Shown: positions 39,571 through 49,670, counted from the stretch's first letter. The stretch is DNA of 64,000 nucleotides from Pseudomonas versuta (GCF_001294575.1 NZ_CP012676.1:310001-374000); one strand, 5' to 3'. A program made the numbers and translations. Notes: a model not told the origin generated them from the sequence alone.

Positions 39571-40986
39571 ATGCCAGTCGGCAACCACCAGCCCCACGGT
39601 GAAACCGTACAGGGCGGTCCGCTCAAACGCGAACTGGGCGAACGCCACATTCGCTTGATGGCACTCGGTGCCTGCATCGGTGTCGGCCTGTTTCTGGGCT
39701 CGGCCAAAGCAATCGAAATGGCCGGTCCGGCCATCATGCTGTCCTACATCATCGGTGGCCTGGCCATTCTGGTGATCATGCGCGCACTGGGCGAAATGGC
39801 CGTGCACAACCCGGTAGCCGGCTCGTTCAGCCGCTACGCCCAGGATTACCTGGGCCCATTGGCCGGATTTCTGACTGGCTGGAACTACTGGTTCCTGTGG
39901 CTGGTGACCTGCGTTGCAGAAATCACTGCGGTTGCGGTGTACATGGGGGTCTGGTTTCCCGATGTGCCGCGCTGGATCTGGGCGCTGGCGGCACTGATCA
40001 GCATGGGCTCGATCAACCTGATCGCGGTCAAGGCTTTCGGTGAGTTTGAGTTCTGGTTCGCCCTGATCAAAATTGTCACCATCATTGCGATGGTTATCGG
40101 CGGGATCGGCATTATCGCGTTCGGCTTCGGCAATGATGGCGTCGCGCTGGGTATTTCCAACCTCTGGACCCATGGCGGCTTCTTGCCCAATGGTATTCAG
40201 GGCGTGCTGATGTCCCTGCAAATGGTGATGTTCGCCTACCTCGGCGTCGAAATGATCGGCCTTACCGCCGGCGAAGCCAAGAACCCGCAAAAGACCATCC
40301 CCAGCGCGATTGGCTCGGTATTCTGGCGCATCCTGCTGTTCTACGTCGGCGCGCTGTTTGTAATTCTGTCGATCTACCCGTGGAACGAAATCGGAACCTC
40401 GGGCAGCCCGTTTGTCATGACGTTCGAGCGCCTGGGCATCAAGACAGCTGCCGGCATCATCAACTTTGTGGTGATTACCGCCGCACTGTCATCCTGCAAC
40501 GGCGGGATTTTCAGCACGGGTCGCATGCTCTACAGCCTCGCGCAAAACGGTCAGGCCCCGGCCAACTTTGGCACTACCTCGAAAAATGGTGTGCCGCGTC
40601 AAGCTTTGCTGCTGTCGATTGCCGTATTGCTGGTAGGTGTATTGCTTAACTACCTGGCACCGGGCCAAGTGTTCGTATGGGTGACTGCGATTGCGACCTT
40701 CGGTGCGATCTGGACCTGGCTGATGATCCTGCTGGCTCAACTGCGCTTTCGCAAAAGCCTGAGCCCGGAGGAGGCTGCTGGCCTGAAGTACCGCATGTGG
40801 CTGTATCCATACAGTTCATACGCCGCTTTGGGCTTCTTGCTGATGGTTGTAGGGCTGATGGCCTACTTCGAGGAAACCCGGATCGCCCTGTTCGTAGGCC
40901 CGGCGTTCCTGATTCTGCTGACGGTGCTGTTTTACGTGTTCAAGCTGAAGCCGACTCAAGCAACATCGGCAGCGGTCCGTAGTTAA
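39571..40986 (+). CDS. ProY-like amino acid permease
   Basis: A 471-residue transporter of the AAT/APC family with 12 predicted helices. It closely follows E. coli ProY and related permeases along its length: RHIRLMALGACIGVGLFLGSA in TM1, PVAGSFSRYAQDYLGPLAGF, and LQMVMFAYLGVEMIGLTAGEA. The likely substrate is proline or a related neutral amino acid, but the AAT family is broad. The ATG at 39571 gives the conserved short hydrophilic N-terminus; the upstream in-frame start adds non-conserved residues. Confidence 0.87.
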   Translation: MPVGNHQPHGETVQGGPLKRELGERHIRLMALGACIGVGLFLGSAKAIEMAGPAIMLSYIIGGLAILVIMRALGEMAVHNPVAGSFSRYAQDYLGPLAGFLTGWNYWFLWLVTCVAEITAVAVYMGVWFPDVPRWIWALAALISMGSINLIAVKAFGEFEFWFALIKIVTIIAMVIGGIGIIAFGFGNDGVALGISNLWTHGGFLPNGIQGVLMSLQMVMFAYLGVEMIGLTAGEAKNPQKTIPSAIGSVFWRILLFYVGALFVILSIYPWNEIGTSGSPFVMTFERLGIKTAAGIINFVVITAALSSCNGGIFSTGRMLYSLAQNGQAPANFGTTSKNGVPRQALLLSIAVLLVGVLLNYLAPGQVFVWVTAIATFGAIWTWLMILLAQLRFRKSLSPEEAAGLKYRMWLYPYSSYAALGFLLMVVGLMAYFEETRIALFVGPAFLILLTVLFYVFKLKPTQATSAAVRS

Positions 40987-41007
40987 ACTGCCTCGCTCCC
41001 ACAGGTC

Positions 41008-41096
41008 TGTAGGAGCGAGCTTGCCTCGCGAGGCAACACCCCGGTCAATCCGTTGAACCGAAGTGTCTGCATCGCCGGCAAGCCAGCTCCCGCAGT
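41008..41096. repeat. Mixed REP copies
   Basis: TGTAGGAGCGAGCTTGCCTC (main family) is followed by ATCGCCGGCAAGCCAGCTCC (second family) in opposite orientation. This hybrid pair lies between the convergent permease and OpgC genes. Confidence 0.7.
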
Positions 41097-41101
41097 GCTG
41101 C

Positions 41102-42211
41102 TTACCTGGCCGGTTGGGCCAGGCGCTTGTTCCAGTCCAGCCATGCGGCCAGCACGGCCATGATTCCTGCGCCCATCAGTGCGCTGAAAACCTGCATGAC
41201 GACCCGGTCACCACCCAGTGCATTCAGCATGTCGGCCAATGGCGCCAGAATCACACCCAGACAAAACACTTCAAGAGAATATCGGCCCATGCGGCAGGTT
41301 TGACGGGCGAACCAGTTGTTCAGCCAGGCACTGTGGGGCACACATTTGGCAACCACATACGCTAACGCCAGAAAGTGCAGCAAGCGCACCGGCGAGAGAT
41401 TGGTTTTGCTGATCGGGTACAGGTATTCCCCCAGCCATAGCGGCATGACGGCGTCGTGCAACTGAGGCCACTTCCATGACAACGCCAGCAGACCTGTGAG
41501 CAACAGGTACACCACAGCCGATATGAACAGCGTTTGATGCCACAGTGGCCGGGTTTCAGGCGCTTTGATTTGCTGGCCGTGAAGTGCAGCTGCGCCCCCC
41601 AGAACAAACAGGAACTGCCAGGCCATCGGGTTGAAGAACCACACCCCGCCTTCTTGAGCGGCGAAGTTCCACACCGGTGCCATCAGGTAAAGCGCGAAAG
41701 ACAGGGCAACGACGTAGCGGGCTTTGCGCAGCAACAACGGCAGCACCAGCGGCAACCCGAGCAACAGCACGATATACAGTGGCAGCGGGTCCATCAGGTT
41801 GGGTTTGAAGCGCAGGAGCAGCTCATCGGTCAACGCTTGTTGCGGGTTGCTCAAGAAGTACTGCAAGCCCATCTCTTGCACCAGATCCCGGGTCTCTACA
41901 TGACTGTTGGCAAAGAACACGATACCCATCAGCACTGCGAGCAAGAAGATGTGTACTACATACAGTACCCAGGCGCGGCGCAAGATTTTTACCCCGGCGA
42001 TCAGCAGACCATCGCGCTGTGCGATTTTTCCGTAGGCCAGTACCGCGGCATAACCGGCGAGAAATACAAAGATTTCCGCGGCATCACTGAAGCCGAAATT
42101 ACGCACGGTCAGTTCAGCCAGCGGGTTATGCGGGATGTGATCCCAGAAGATAAAGATCAGCGCCAGCCCGCGAAAGAAATCGATGCGGTGGTCGCGTCCG
42201 TTAATCGTCAC
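41102..42211 (-). CDS. OpgC-family membrane acyltransferase
   Basis: A 369-residue inner-membrane protein with about ten helices and the OpgC signature DHRIDFFRGLALIFIFWDHIPHN and FSDAAEIFVFLAGYAAVLAYG. OpgC of other bacteria adds succinyl groups to periplasmic glucans. The catalytic His of acyltransferase 3-like proteins may correspond to the first DHIP. No opgGH genes are nearby, so this could be a stand-alone glucan modifier or an acyltransferase for another polymer. Confidence 0.87.
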   Translation of the reverse strand: MTINGRDHRIDFFRGLALIFIFWDHIPHNPLAELTVRNFGFSDAAEIFVFLAGYAAVLAYGKIAQRDGLLIAGVKILRRAWVLYVVHIFLLAVLMGIVFFANSHVETRDLVQEMGLQYFLSNPQQALTDELLLRFKPNLMDPLPLYIVLLLGLPLVLPLLLRKARYVVALSFALYLMAPVWNFAAQEGGVWFFNPMAWQFLFVLGGAAALHGQQIKAPETRPLWHQTLFISAVVYLLLTGLLALSWKWPQLHDAVMPLWLGEYLYPISKTNLSPVRLLHFLALAYVVAKCVPHSAWLNNWFARQTCRMGRYSLEVFCLGVILAPLADMLNALGGDRVVMQVFSALMGAGIMAVLAAWLDWNKRLAQPAR

Positions 42212-42375
42212 GGTGAGTACTCAAACGAAAGGTTTAATTAAGACCGGCGCGCGTAACAGATGATGCGCGCCGTACATCGGCGGCGCGCAGGGTGCGGGTA
42301 TTGGAGGCTAATTGCAAAGGTTGGATATTGCAGAATGTCACAAGGGCTGCAGGTTCCTGGCAGCAAAGTGTGTCG

Positions 42376-42669
42376 TCAAAAAGCACTCATAAACATAAAC
42401 GTACATTCCCGTGCCTGACAGGCGTTGATCTGCGGTACCAACCGCCTGAAATGCTCACTTTGACAGTGAGCATCCAGAGCGGCCTGATCGGGCCATTGCT
42501 CGACAAAAATGAAATGCCCCGGGTCCAGGTGATCCACATACAGGTCGTAAGCGATGCAGTCTGGCTCCAGGCGGGTTTTTTCCACCAGTTCGGCGTACCA
42601 CGGGCGCACCGTTTCAAGGTGTGCGGGTTTGATGAAGTCTTCGGCAATCACTTTCAACATGTTGATCAT
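42376..42669 (-). CDS. Antibiotic-biosynthesis-monooxygenase-fold protein
   Basis: A 97-residue ferredoxin-like ABM/YgiN-type protein. Family features are the repeated beta-strands with EPDCIAYDLYVDHLDPGHF and FVEQWPDQAALDAHCQSEHF. Such small dimers oxidise quinols or polyketides without cofactor, or act as chaperone-like binders. The gene begins six bases after the FMN glutamate-synthase-like gene, so a joint function with a flavoenzyme is plausible. Confidence 0.83.
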   Translation of the reverse strand: MINMLKVIAEDFIKPAHLETVRPWYAELVEKTRLEPDCIAYDLYVDHLDPGHFIFVEQWPDQAALDAHCQSEHFRRLVPQINACQARECTFMFMSAF

Positions 42670-42675
42670 TCCTTG

Positions 42676-44295
42676 TCAGGCCACGGCAATTTCATTGGGC
42701 TCAAAGCTGTCGGCCCGGGCCATTTGCCACATGCGCGAGTAGAACTCGCCATTGATTTCGCCGGTCAGCAACTCGCCGGGTTTGAGGAATACGTGCAGTT
42801 GCGAGAAGAGTTTGATTTCGGTGGCTGTCACGCGCCGAACCAGGTGTTTGGCCGAGAGTTGCGCCGGGTGTTCCAGGCCTGCTGCCGCGAGCATTTCGGC
42901 AAGTGCCTTGAGTGTGTTGGTGTGGAACTGCAACACCCGCTGGGCCTTGTCGGGAACCACCAGTGCCCGCTGGCGCAAAGGGTCCTGGGTAGCGACACCG
43001 GTCGGGCACTTGTTGGTGTGGCAGGACTGGGACTGAATGCAGCCGACGGCAAACATGAAGCCCCGGGCCGAGTTCGCCCAGTCGGCGCCAATGGCCAGCA
43101 CGCTGGCAATATCGAATGCGCTGACAATCTTGCCGCTGGCCCCCAGCTTGATTTTGTCTCGCAAATTCAAGCCCACCAGGGTGTTGTGGACGAACAGCAA
43201 GCCTTCGCGCATCGGTGCGCCGATGTGGTCGGTGAACTCCACGGGGGCTGCGCCGGTGCCGCCTTCCTTGCCATCGATCACGATAAAGTCGGGGAGGATC
43301 CCCGTTTCGAGCATGGCCTTGGCAATCCCCATGAACTCCCACGGGTGGCCCAGGCAAAACTTGAAACCGACAGGCTTGCCGCCGGACAACTCGCGCAGTT
43401 GGGCGATGAATTGCATCAGTTCCAGTGGCGTTGAAAATGCACTGTGGCGCGACGGCGAGACGCAGTCTTCGCCCATGGGGACACCGCGTGTTTCTGCAAT
43501 TTCCGGGGTGACCTTGTGCTTGGGCAAAATACCGCCATGGCCCGGTTTGGCACCCTGGCTCATCTTGATTTCGATCATTCGAACTTGCGGCGTGCGTGCT
43601 TGCTCGGCAAAGCGCTCGGGGTCGAAACGACCGTCAGAGGTCCGGCAGCCGAAATAGCCGCTACCCAGTTCCCAGGTCAGGTCGCCGCCGTTTTCACGGT
43701 GATAGGAACTGATGCTGCCTTCGCCGGTATCGTGGGCAAAGTTACCGAGCTTGGCGCCCTGGTTCAGGGCGCGAATCGCATTGGCACTCAATGAGCCAAA
43801 ACTCATCGCCGAAATATTGAAGATAGAGGCCGAGTACGGCTGGGTGCATTGCGGGCCACCGACAATGATGCGGAAGCTGGCGGGGTCAGTGAGCGGGGCC
43901 GGACGCATGGAGTGGCCGATAAACTCGAAGCCGGGCTGGTACACGTCAATCAGGGTGCCGAAAGGTTTGTCGGCGCTTTCATTCTTGGCGCGTGAATAGA
44001 CCAGGGAGCGTTGGGCGCGTGAGAAGGGCAGCGCATCGCTGTCGGACTCCAGCAGGTATTGGCGGATCTCCGGGCGGATGGCCTCCACCAGATAGCGGAT
44101 ATTGCCTAGGATCGGGTAGTTGCGGCGCACCGCATGGGGGCTTTGCAGCAGGTCGAAAATGCCCAGTACACTCAAGATCAGTGTCACAGTGGTGAAGGGC
44201 CATAACCACTCGTAGTGCATAAACGGCAGGCTGGCGAGAGTGAAGATTACGCAGAAGGCAAAAAACGCATAGCGGCTTAACAGTGACAGGCTCAT
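42676..44295 (-). CDS. FMN-binding glutamate synthase family protein
   Basis: A 539-residue protein containing only the FMN/Fe-S synthase domain of GltB. Two N-terminal transmembrane helices (residues ~5-50) anchor it in the membrane. The barrel has SAMSFGSLSANAIRALNQGA, GAKPGHGGILPKHKVTP and FIVIDGKEGGTGAAPVEF. A 3Fe-4S-like cysteine motif follows (SCHTNKCPTGVATQDP). It lacks the amidotransferase domain, so it is not a classical glutamate synthase. Such short membrane forms are widespread and uncharacterised. It forms an operon with the ABM-fold gene. Confidence 0.88.
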   Translation of the reverse strand: MSLSLLSRYAFFAFCVIFTLASLPFMHYEWLWPFTTVTLILSVLGIFDLLQSPHAVRRNYPILGNIRYLVEAIRPEIRQYLLESDSDALPFSRAQRSLVYSRAKNESADKPFGTLIDVYQPGFEFIGHSMRPAPLTDPASFRIIVGGPQCTQPYSASIFNISAMSFGSLSANAIRALNQGAKLGNFAHDTGEGSISSYHRENGGDLTWELGSGYFGCRTSDGRFDPERFAEQARTPQVRMIEIKMSQGAKPGHGGILPKHKVTPEIAETRGVPMGEDCVSPSRHSAFSTPLELMQFIAQLRELSGGKPVGFKFCLGHPWEFMGIAKAMLETGILPDFIVIDGKEGGTGAAPVEFTDHIGAPMREGLLFVHNTLVGLNLRDKIKLGASGKIVSAFDIASVLAIGADWANSARGFMFAVGCIQSQSCHTNKCPTGVATQDPLRQRALVVPDKAQRVLQFHTNTLKALAEMLAAAGLEHPAQLSAKHLVRRVTATEIKLFSQLHVFLKPGELLTGEINGEFYSRMWQMARADSFEPNEIAVA

Positions 44296-44588
44296 ACGGT
44301 TTCCTGTTTCAGGCTTGTCTGTTCAGGCGGGCGTCGAACAGAAGAAACGGGGCGGTAAACCCCCGGCGATATAGCGGCTGCAGTCGGCTCGCTGTCTAGG
44401 GTGTCGTCAGGTCTCTCTCTGAACTGGAGGTTTGCTGATCAGGCATCTTACCCATTGAACGGCATTTAGTGTCTTATACCCGGCGAAAGTCCATACAGAT
44501 GGCTCGATTATGCCTGTGATCTGTGTCTGTGCATTGGCGTGAAGCCATGTGATCCTTCTGGCCCTGTCTAATCTGTTGGTCAACTCTT
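44296..44588. other. 293-base divergent gap
   Basis: It lies between the FMN protein gene and the Nudix gene. No ORF, repeat or clear promoter is seen, apart from a weak inverted repeat (CTGTTC/GAACAG, around 44319-44342). Confidence 0.4.
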
Positions 44589-45029
44589 GTGACGTCTTCT
44601 GAACATTTCTGCGCAACCTCCAAAGTCATCCGGATTGCCGCTGCCGTACTGATAGGCCCTGATGGCCGAACCTTGCTGGTGCGTAAGCGTGGTACCCGGG
44701 CTTTTATGCAGCCAGGTGGCAAGATCGAAGCCCATGAGCAGCCGGTCAATGCCCTGGCCCGAGAGCTGGAAGAGGAGCTGGCGCTGAACATTGATCCGGC
44801 CAGTGCCACTTATCTGGGGCATTTTTCGGCACCTGCGGTCAATGAGCCGGGTTTTGAAGTGCAGGCCGAGTTGTTCCTGTTGCACATCCAGCAATCAGTC
44901 AGCCCGGCTGCCGAGATTGAAGAAGTGCAGTGGATTGATCCGTGCGGTGACGGCGGTCTGGAATTGGCGCCCTTGACCCGTGATCTGATCCTGCCTTTTT
45001 ATCGCGACAGCGTGCTGACTTCTGCCTGA
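44589..45029 (+). CDS. Nudix hydrolase
   Basis: A 146-residue pyrophosphohydrolase. The Nudix box is at ~43-65: GKIEAHEQPVNALARELEEE followed by LAL. Compared with GX5EX7REUXEEXGU, all Glu and Arg positions are present but the final Gly is replaced by Ala. The substrate cannot be read from sequence. The start is a GTG. It is followed 24 bases later by the LysE-type gene. Confidence 0.88.
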   Translation: MTSSEHFCATSKVIRIAAAVLIGPDGRTLLVRKRGTRAFMQPGGKIEAHEQPVNALARELEEELALNIDPASATYLGHFSAPAVNEPGFEVQAELFLLHIQQSVSPAAEIEEVQWIDPCGDGGLELAPLTRDLILPFYRDSVLTSA

Positions 45030-45053
45030 GCCCCCGGCTGACAAGGATTGACC

Positions 45054-45692
45054 ATGATTGCTGCTCAAGATCTGCTGATTTTCGCTGCGGCATGTTTGCT
45101 GATGGTTTTGACACCGGGGCCAAACATGATTTACCTGATTTCGCGTTCGATCTGTCAGGGGCGAAAAGCCGGGGTTACGTCACTGCTCGGTGTGGTCGCA
45201 GGTTTTTTTGTGCACATGTTTGCCGCAGCTGCCGGGCTGACGGCGGTATTTCTGGCCGTGCCGATGGCCTATGAACTACTGAAATGGGCGGGTGCCCTGT
45301 ACCTGTTATGGATGGCCTGGCAGGCGCTAAAACCGGGCGCCCGTTCGCCTTTTGAAGCGCAGGAGCTGGCGCCGGATTCATCCCCCAAACTGGTGCTGAT
45401 GGGGTTTATGACCAGCGTGCTGAACCCCAAGGTAGCGGTGTTTTACCTGTCGGTGTTTCCGCAATTCATCAGCCCTGAGCATGGCTCGATGTTTTCCCAG
45501 AGCGTACTGTTGGGCCTGACCCAGATCAGCGTCAGTTTCACCGTGAACCTGTTGATTGCGCTGTTTGCTTCAGGCATCGCCTTCTGGTTTGTGCGTAACC
45601 CGTTGTGGCTGGCCGTACAGCGTTACGTGATGGGCTTTGTATTGGCCGGGCTGGCGGTTAAATTGATGCTGGAACAACGTAAAACCCTATGA
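45054..45692 (+). CDS. LysE/RhtB-family amino acid exporter
   Basis: A 212-residue inner-membrane exporter with six helices and the family motif LTPGPNMIYLISRSICQGRKAG near residues 19-40. GFMTSVLNPKVAVFYLSVFP follows in the middle. RhtB-type relatives export threonine, homoserine, leucine or lysine; the substrate is unknown here. The ATG follows AAGGATTGACC. The gene is 12 bases upstream of a GNAT gene and probably co-transcribed with it and the Nudix gene. Confidence 0.9.
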   Translation: MIAAQDLLIFAAACLLMVLTPGPNMIYLISRSICQGRKAGVTSLLGVVAGFFVHMFAAAAGLTAVFLAVPMAYELLKWAGALYLLWMAWQALKPGARSPFEAQELAPDSSPKLVLMGFMTSVLNPKVAVFYLSVFPQFISPEHGSMFSQSVLLGLTQISVSFTVNLLIALFASGIAFWFVRNPLWLAVQRYVMGFVLAGLAVKLMLEQRKTL

Positions 45693-45704
45693 CCTGGACC
45701 CTCA

Positions 45705-46226
45705 ATGGCTATAGAACTGCTTGACCCCTCACACGCCAGCGCTTATCGCCAGTTGATGCTGGAAGCCTACGCGCTGCACCCGCAGGCTTTTGTTTCCAGC
45801 CTGTCAAACCGTGAAAAGTTGCCGCTGAGTTGGTGGCAAGGGCAGCTGGATGATGAGCTGAGTACGCTATTCGGCGCCTTTGTCGATGCCCGGCTGGCCG
45901 GGATAGTCGGTCTGGCTTTCGAACCATGGGAAGACGCCCGGCACAAAGCCACGTTGTTTGGCTTGTACGTTACTCCGGCCTTTCGCGGACAAGGGCTGGG
46001 CGAGCACCTGGTGCAGGCGGTGCTGTCACTGGCCGAAGAGGAGCCTGAAATCAAAGTGCTGGAACTGACTGTGAGTGCCAACAGCCTCGGGGCGCTGGCG
46101 CTGTATCGCCGCTGCGGGTTTGAACAGTCGGGGCTTGAAGACTGTGCGATCCGGGTAGGGGAGGAGTATTACGACCGGGTGCATATGCGCCGGCTGGTAC
46201 AACCGGCCAACACCCCGGACCTGTAG
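45705..46226 (+). CDS. GNAT-family N-acetyltransferase
   Basis: A 173-residue acetyltransferase with the acetyl-CoA-binding core LYVTPAFRGQGLGEHLVQAV (motif A, R/QxxGxG) and VSANSLGALALYRRCGF. The target could be an amino acid or amine, given the exporter next to it, but that is inference. Confidence 0.86.
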   Translation: MAIELLDPSHASAYRQLMLEAYALHPQAFVSSLSNREKLPLSWWQGQLDDELSTLFGAFVDARLAGIVGLAFEPWEDARHKATLFGLYVTPAFRGQGLGEHLVQAVLSLAEEEPEIKVLELTVSANSLGALALYRRCGFEQSGLEDCAIRVGEEYYDRVHMRRLVQPANTPDL

Positions 46227-46282
46227 GCGCGAGCTTGCTCGCGAGCCGTTATCAAGAGCTCGCGAGCAAGCTCGCTCCTACA
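46222..46282. repeat. REP pair
   Basis: CTGTAGGCGCGAGCTTGCTC and the complement ending AAGCTCGCTCCTACAG, between the convergent GNAT and metR genes. Confidence 0.85.
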
Positions 46283-46292
46283 GGTTACAGGT

Positions 46293-47210
46293 TTAGCGAA
46301 CGGCACTTACCCCGTCCAGGGTCGAGAACGATGTGTCTTTGGCCGTCAGCAAAAAGTCGCGCATATAAGGTGCATCGAGCATATCGGCACGTACCGCTGC
46401 ATATAGCGTGGCAAACAACCCTTTCTCACCCAGGCGCTTGGCTTTTACATAGCCGCGTGAGCTGTATTCATGCAAGGCCCAGTGCGGCATCCCGCACACA
46501 CCGCGGCCACTGGCCACGAGCTGCATCATCATGACCGTCAGCTCGGAGGTGCGTACTTGCGCCGGTTCAACGTCAGCCGGTTCCAGGAAGCGGGTGAAGA
46601 TGTCGAGGCGGTCGCGCTCCACCGGGTAGGTGATGAGAATTTCGCTGCTCAAGTCCTCAGGCACGATAAATGGCTTGCTCGCCAGAGCATGCTGATTGGC
46701 AACTGCCAGCATGGCTTCGTAGGTAAACAGCGGTACGTACGTCAGCCCTGCGATCTCTTGCGGGTCAGAAGTAACCACCAGATCCAGATCGCCACGGGCC
46801 AGTGCCGGCAAGGGCGCGAAAGCAAAGCCCGAAGCCAGGTCCAGTTCAACCTCGGGCCAGGCGTCGCGGAACTGATCGATGGTGGGCATCAGCCACTGGA
46901 AGCAACTGTGGCACTCAATGGCCATGTGCAACCGTCCGGCCGTACCTCCGACCAAGCGGGCGATATCGCGCTCGGCGCCCCGTAGCAGCGGCAGCATGGC
47001 GTCGGCCAGTTGCAACAGACGCAAACCGCCGCTGGTGAAACGAACCGGCTTGGTTTTGCGAACGAACAGCGGCATGCCCATGCGCTCTTCCAGCTCTTTG
47101 AACTGATGGGATAAAGCAGATTGTGTCAGGTGCAGACGTTCAGCCGCTTCGACCAGGCTGTCGGACTCGCGTAAAGCGTGCAGGGTTTTGAGGTGACGAA
47201 TTTCCAGCAC
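46293..47210 (-). CDS. metR: MetR LysR-type activator of methionine synthesis
   Basis: A 305-residue LysR regulator. The N-terminal helix-turn-helix is LVEAAERLHLTQSALSHQFKELEERMG in its conserved order. The effector domain contains IECHSCFQWLMP, typical of MetR, which uses homocysteine as coactivator. It is divergent from metE with 107 bases between them, the classical metR/metE arrangement. The start is a GTG (VLEIRHLKTLHAL read as Met), preferred because it gives the conserved N-terminus; the ATG 33 bases upstream adds residues absent from the family. Confidence 0.93.
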   Translation of the reverse strand: MLEIRHLKTLHALRESDSLVEAAERLHLTQSALSHQFKELEERMGMPLFVRKTKPVRFTSGGLRLLQLADAMLPLLRGAERDIARLVGGTAGRLHMAIECHSCFQWLMPTIDQFRDAWPEVELDLASGFAFAPLPALARGDLDLVVTSDPQEIAGLTYVPLFTYEAMLAVANQHALASKPFIVPEDLSSEILITYPVERDRLDIFTRFLEPADVEPAQVRTSELTVMMMQLVASGRGVCGMPHWALHEYSSRGYVKAKRLGEKGLFATLYAAVRADMLDAPYMRDFLLTAKDTSFSTLDGVSAVR

Positions 47211-47251
47211 GGTGGCTCCATGAGTAAATTTGATGATCAACACGAAAACGT

Positions 47252-47264
47252 TGAGTTTGTCTCA
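47252..47264. promoter_or_regulatory. Candidate MetR box
   Basis: TGAG-TTTGT-CTCA is a 13-bp dyad close to the enteric MetR consensus TGAA-N5-TTCA. It lies in the metR-metE spacer and overlaps a possible -35 (TTGTCT, 18 bases before GATAAT at 47281), as expected for an activator site. Confidence 0.5.
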
Positions 47265-47317
47265 TGTTGTGGTGCGTGTCGATAATTGTGCCATTACTTA
47301 CACGAAGGAATGTCGTT

Positions 47318-49630
47318 ATGGCCCTGGCACACAATCTTGGTTTCCCGCGTATCGGTGCGGATCGTGAACTGAAAAAAGCACTCGAAGCGTACTGGAAAGG
47401 CGATATTGACCAGGCCGCCCTGCAAGCCGTAGGTCGTGAGTTACGCGCCACCCACTGGCAACTGCAAAAAGACGCCGGCATTGACTTGCTGCCGGTTGGT
47501 GACTTTGCCTGGTATGACCAGGTGCTGACCCACTCGCTGACTTTCGGTGTCATTCCCGAACGTTTCGCCAACACCCTCGACGCTGAAGGCCGTCCAACCC
47601 TGGACACACTGTTCGGAATGGCCCGTGGTGCGAGCCAGAGCTGCTGCGGGGGGGAGCACAGTAAAGGTCAGTATGCGCAAGAACTGACCAAGTGGTTTGA
47701 TACCAATTACCACTACCTGGTGCCCGAGTTCAGCCAGGATCAGCGCTTTGAACTGAACTGGAACCAGTTGTTCGAAGAAACCGCCGAAGCGCTGGCGCTC
47801 GGCCACAAGGTCAAGCCGGTGATCATTGGCCCGCTGACTTATCTGTGGCTGGGTAAAGCCAAAGGTCAGGAGTTCAACAAACTCGAGCTGCTGGAAAACC
47901 TGTTGCCGGTGTACGCCGGGATTCTTTCCCGTCTGGCCGAGCAAGGCGTGGAATGGGTACAGATTGACGAACCGATTCTGTCGCTGGACCTGCCTCAGGA
48001 ATGGAAAAACGCCTTTGAGCGCGCTTACCACATTCTTCAGTACTCACCGCTGAAGAAGTTGGTCGCCACCTATTTCAGCGGCCTGGAAGACAACCTGGGT
48101 CTGGCTGTCAGCCTGCCCGTAGAAGGTTTGCACGTAGACCTGGTGCGCGCCCCTGATCAGTTGCATGCCATTCTGGATCGTCTGCCAACTTATAAAGTTT
48201 TGTCGTTGGGGCTGGTGAACGGTCGTAACGTATGGCGCTGCGATCTGGAAAACGCACTGGCCCAGTTGCAGGCTGCCGAAGAGCGTTTTGGTGACAACCT
48301 TTGGGTAGCCGGCTCTTGCTCGCTGCTGCATAGCCCGGTTGATCTGGACCGCGAAACCCGACTGGATGCCGAACTTAAAAGCTGGCTGGCGTTTGCCAAG
48401 CAAAAGTGCGGCGAGATTGCCGTGCTGCGTGATGCGCTGAATATTCCCCAGGATGCCAAAGTACAACAGGCACTGGCCCAAAGCCGCGCCGTGCAGGCCA
48501 GCCGCGCCAACTCGCCGCGGATTCACAATCCCGCCGTGCAAGCGCGTATCGACGCGATCACTGCAGCTGACAGCCAGCGTCAGTCGCCGTTTGCCACCCG
48601 TATTGAAGTGCAGCGTGCCCGCCTGAATCTGCCGGCGTTCCCGACCACCACCATTGGTTCGTTTCCGCAGACCGCATCGATTCGCCTGGCGCGTCAGTCC
48701 TACAAGCAGGGCAAGTTATCGGTCAGTGAATACACCGACGCCATGCACAGCGAGATTCGCAATGCCGTACAAACCCAGGAGCGTTTGGGCCTGGACGTGC
48801 TGGTCCACGGTGAGGCGGAGCGTAACGACATGGTCGAATACTTTGCCGAGCAGCTGGATGGTTACGTGTTCACCCAATACGGCTGGGTTCAGAGCTACGG
48901 TTCCCGATGCGTGAAACCGGCGATCATTTTTGGCGACCTGAGCCGTCCCCGGGCCATGACCGTAGAGTGGATCAAATACGCTCAAGGGCTGACCGACAAG
49001 GTGATGAAGGGCATGCTGACCGGCCCGGTGACCATGCTGATGTGGTCATTCCCCCGCGAAGACGTATCGCGCAAGGTACAGGCGCAACAACTGGCGCTGG
49101 CGATTCGTGACGAAGTAGTGGACCTGGAAAAAGCCGGGATCAAGATTGTGCAGATTGACGAAGCGGCCTTTCGTGAAGGTTTGCCGTTACGCCGTGCGCA
49201 GTGGCAGGAATATCTGGACTGGGCCGTCGAGGCTTTCCGTCTTTGTGCTTCGGGAGTCGGGGATGAAACGCAGATTCATACCCACATGTGCTACAGCGAG
49301 TTCAACGACGTGATCAAGTCGATTGCCGAAATGGACGCTGATGTCATCACCATCGAAACCTCGCGTTCGGACATGGAACTGCTGGATGCGTTTGAAGCGT
49401 TCGATTACCCGAACGATATCGGCCCGGGTGTGTATGACATCCACTCGCCACGGGTTCCGGACACGGCCGAGATGGTCAAGTTGCTGAGCAAGGCGGCCCG
49501 ACGTATTCCCGCTGAGCGACTGTGGGTCAACCCTGATTGCGGCCTCAAAACCCGTGCCTGGGTCGAGACCGAAGCGGCATTGATCAACATGGTGGCGGCG
49601 GCGCGGCAGTTGCGTGCGCAAGTAGCCTGA
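47318..49630 (+). CDS. metE: Cobalamin-independent methionine synthase
   Basis: A 770-residue enzyme methylating homocysteine from methyltetrahydropteroyl-polyglutamate without B12. The N-terminal half is the duplicated barrel ([17 protein letters not shown] start). The C-terminal catalytic half starts near [10 protein letters not shown] and has the zinc ligands in [10 protein letters not shown] (His, Cys), Glu further on, and the final Cys in NPDCGLKTR. It is divergent from its activator gene metR. The ATG follows GAAGGAATGTCGTT. Confidence 0.97.
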   Translation: MALAHNLGFPRIGADRELKKALEAYWKGDIDQAALQAVGRELRATHWQLQKDAGIDLLPVGDFAWYDQVLTHSLTFGVIPERFANTLDAEGRPTLDTLFGMARGASQSCCGGEHSKGQYAQELTKWFDTNYHYLVPEFSQDQRFELNWNQLFEETAEALALGHKVKPVIIGPLTYLWLGKAKGQEFNKLELLENLLPVYAGILSRLAEQGVEWVQIDEPILSLDLPQEWKNAFERAYHILQYSPLKKLVATYFSGLEDNLGLAVSLPVEGLHVDLVRAPDQLHAILDRLPTYKVLSLGLVNGRNVWRCDLENALAQLQAAEERFGDNLWVAGSCSLLHSPVDLDRETRLDAELKSWLAFAKQKCGEIAVLRDALNIPQDAKVQQALAQSRAVQASRANSPRIHNPAVQARIDAITAADSQRQSPFATRIEVQRARLNLPAFPTTTIGSFPQTASIRLARQSYKQGKLSVSEYTDAMHSEIRNAVQTQERLGLDVLVHGEAERNDMVEYFAEQLDGYVFTQYGWVQSYGSRCVKPAIIFGDLSRPRAMTVEWIKYAQGLTDKVMKGMLTGPVTMLMWSFPREDVSRKVQAQQLALAIRDEVVDLEKAGIKIVQIDEAAFREGLPLRRAQWQEYLDWAVEAFRLCASGVGDETQIHTHMCYSEFNDVIKSIAEMDADVITIETSRSDMELLDAFEAFDYPNDIGPGVYDIHSPRVPDTAEMVKLLSKAARRIPAERLWVNPDCGLKTRAWVETEAALINMVAAARQLRAQVA

Positions 49631-49646
49631 ACCCTCGGCACAACTT

Positions 49647-49670
49647 TGTAGGAGCGAGCTTGCTCGCGAG
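49647..49670. repeat. Single REP arm
   Basis: TGTAGGAGCGAGCTTGCTCG plus CGAG, one-sided copy between metE and the response-regulator gene. Confidence 0.85.
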
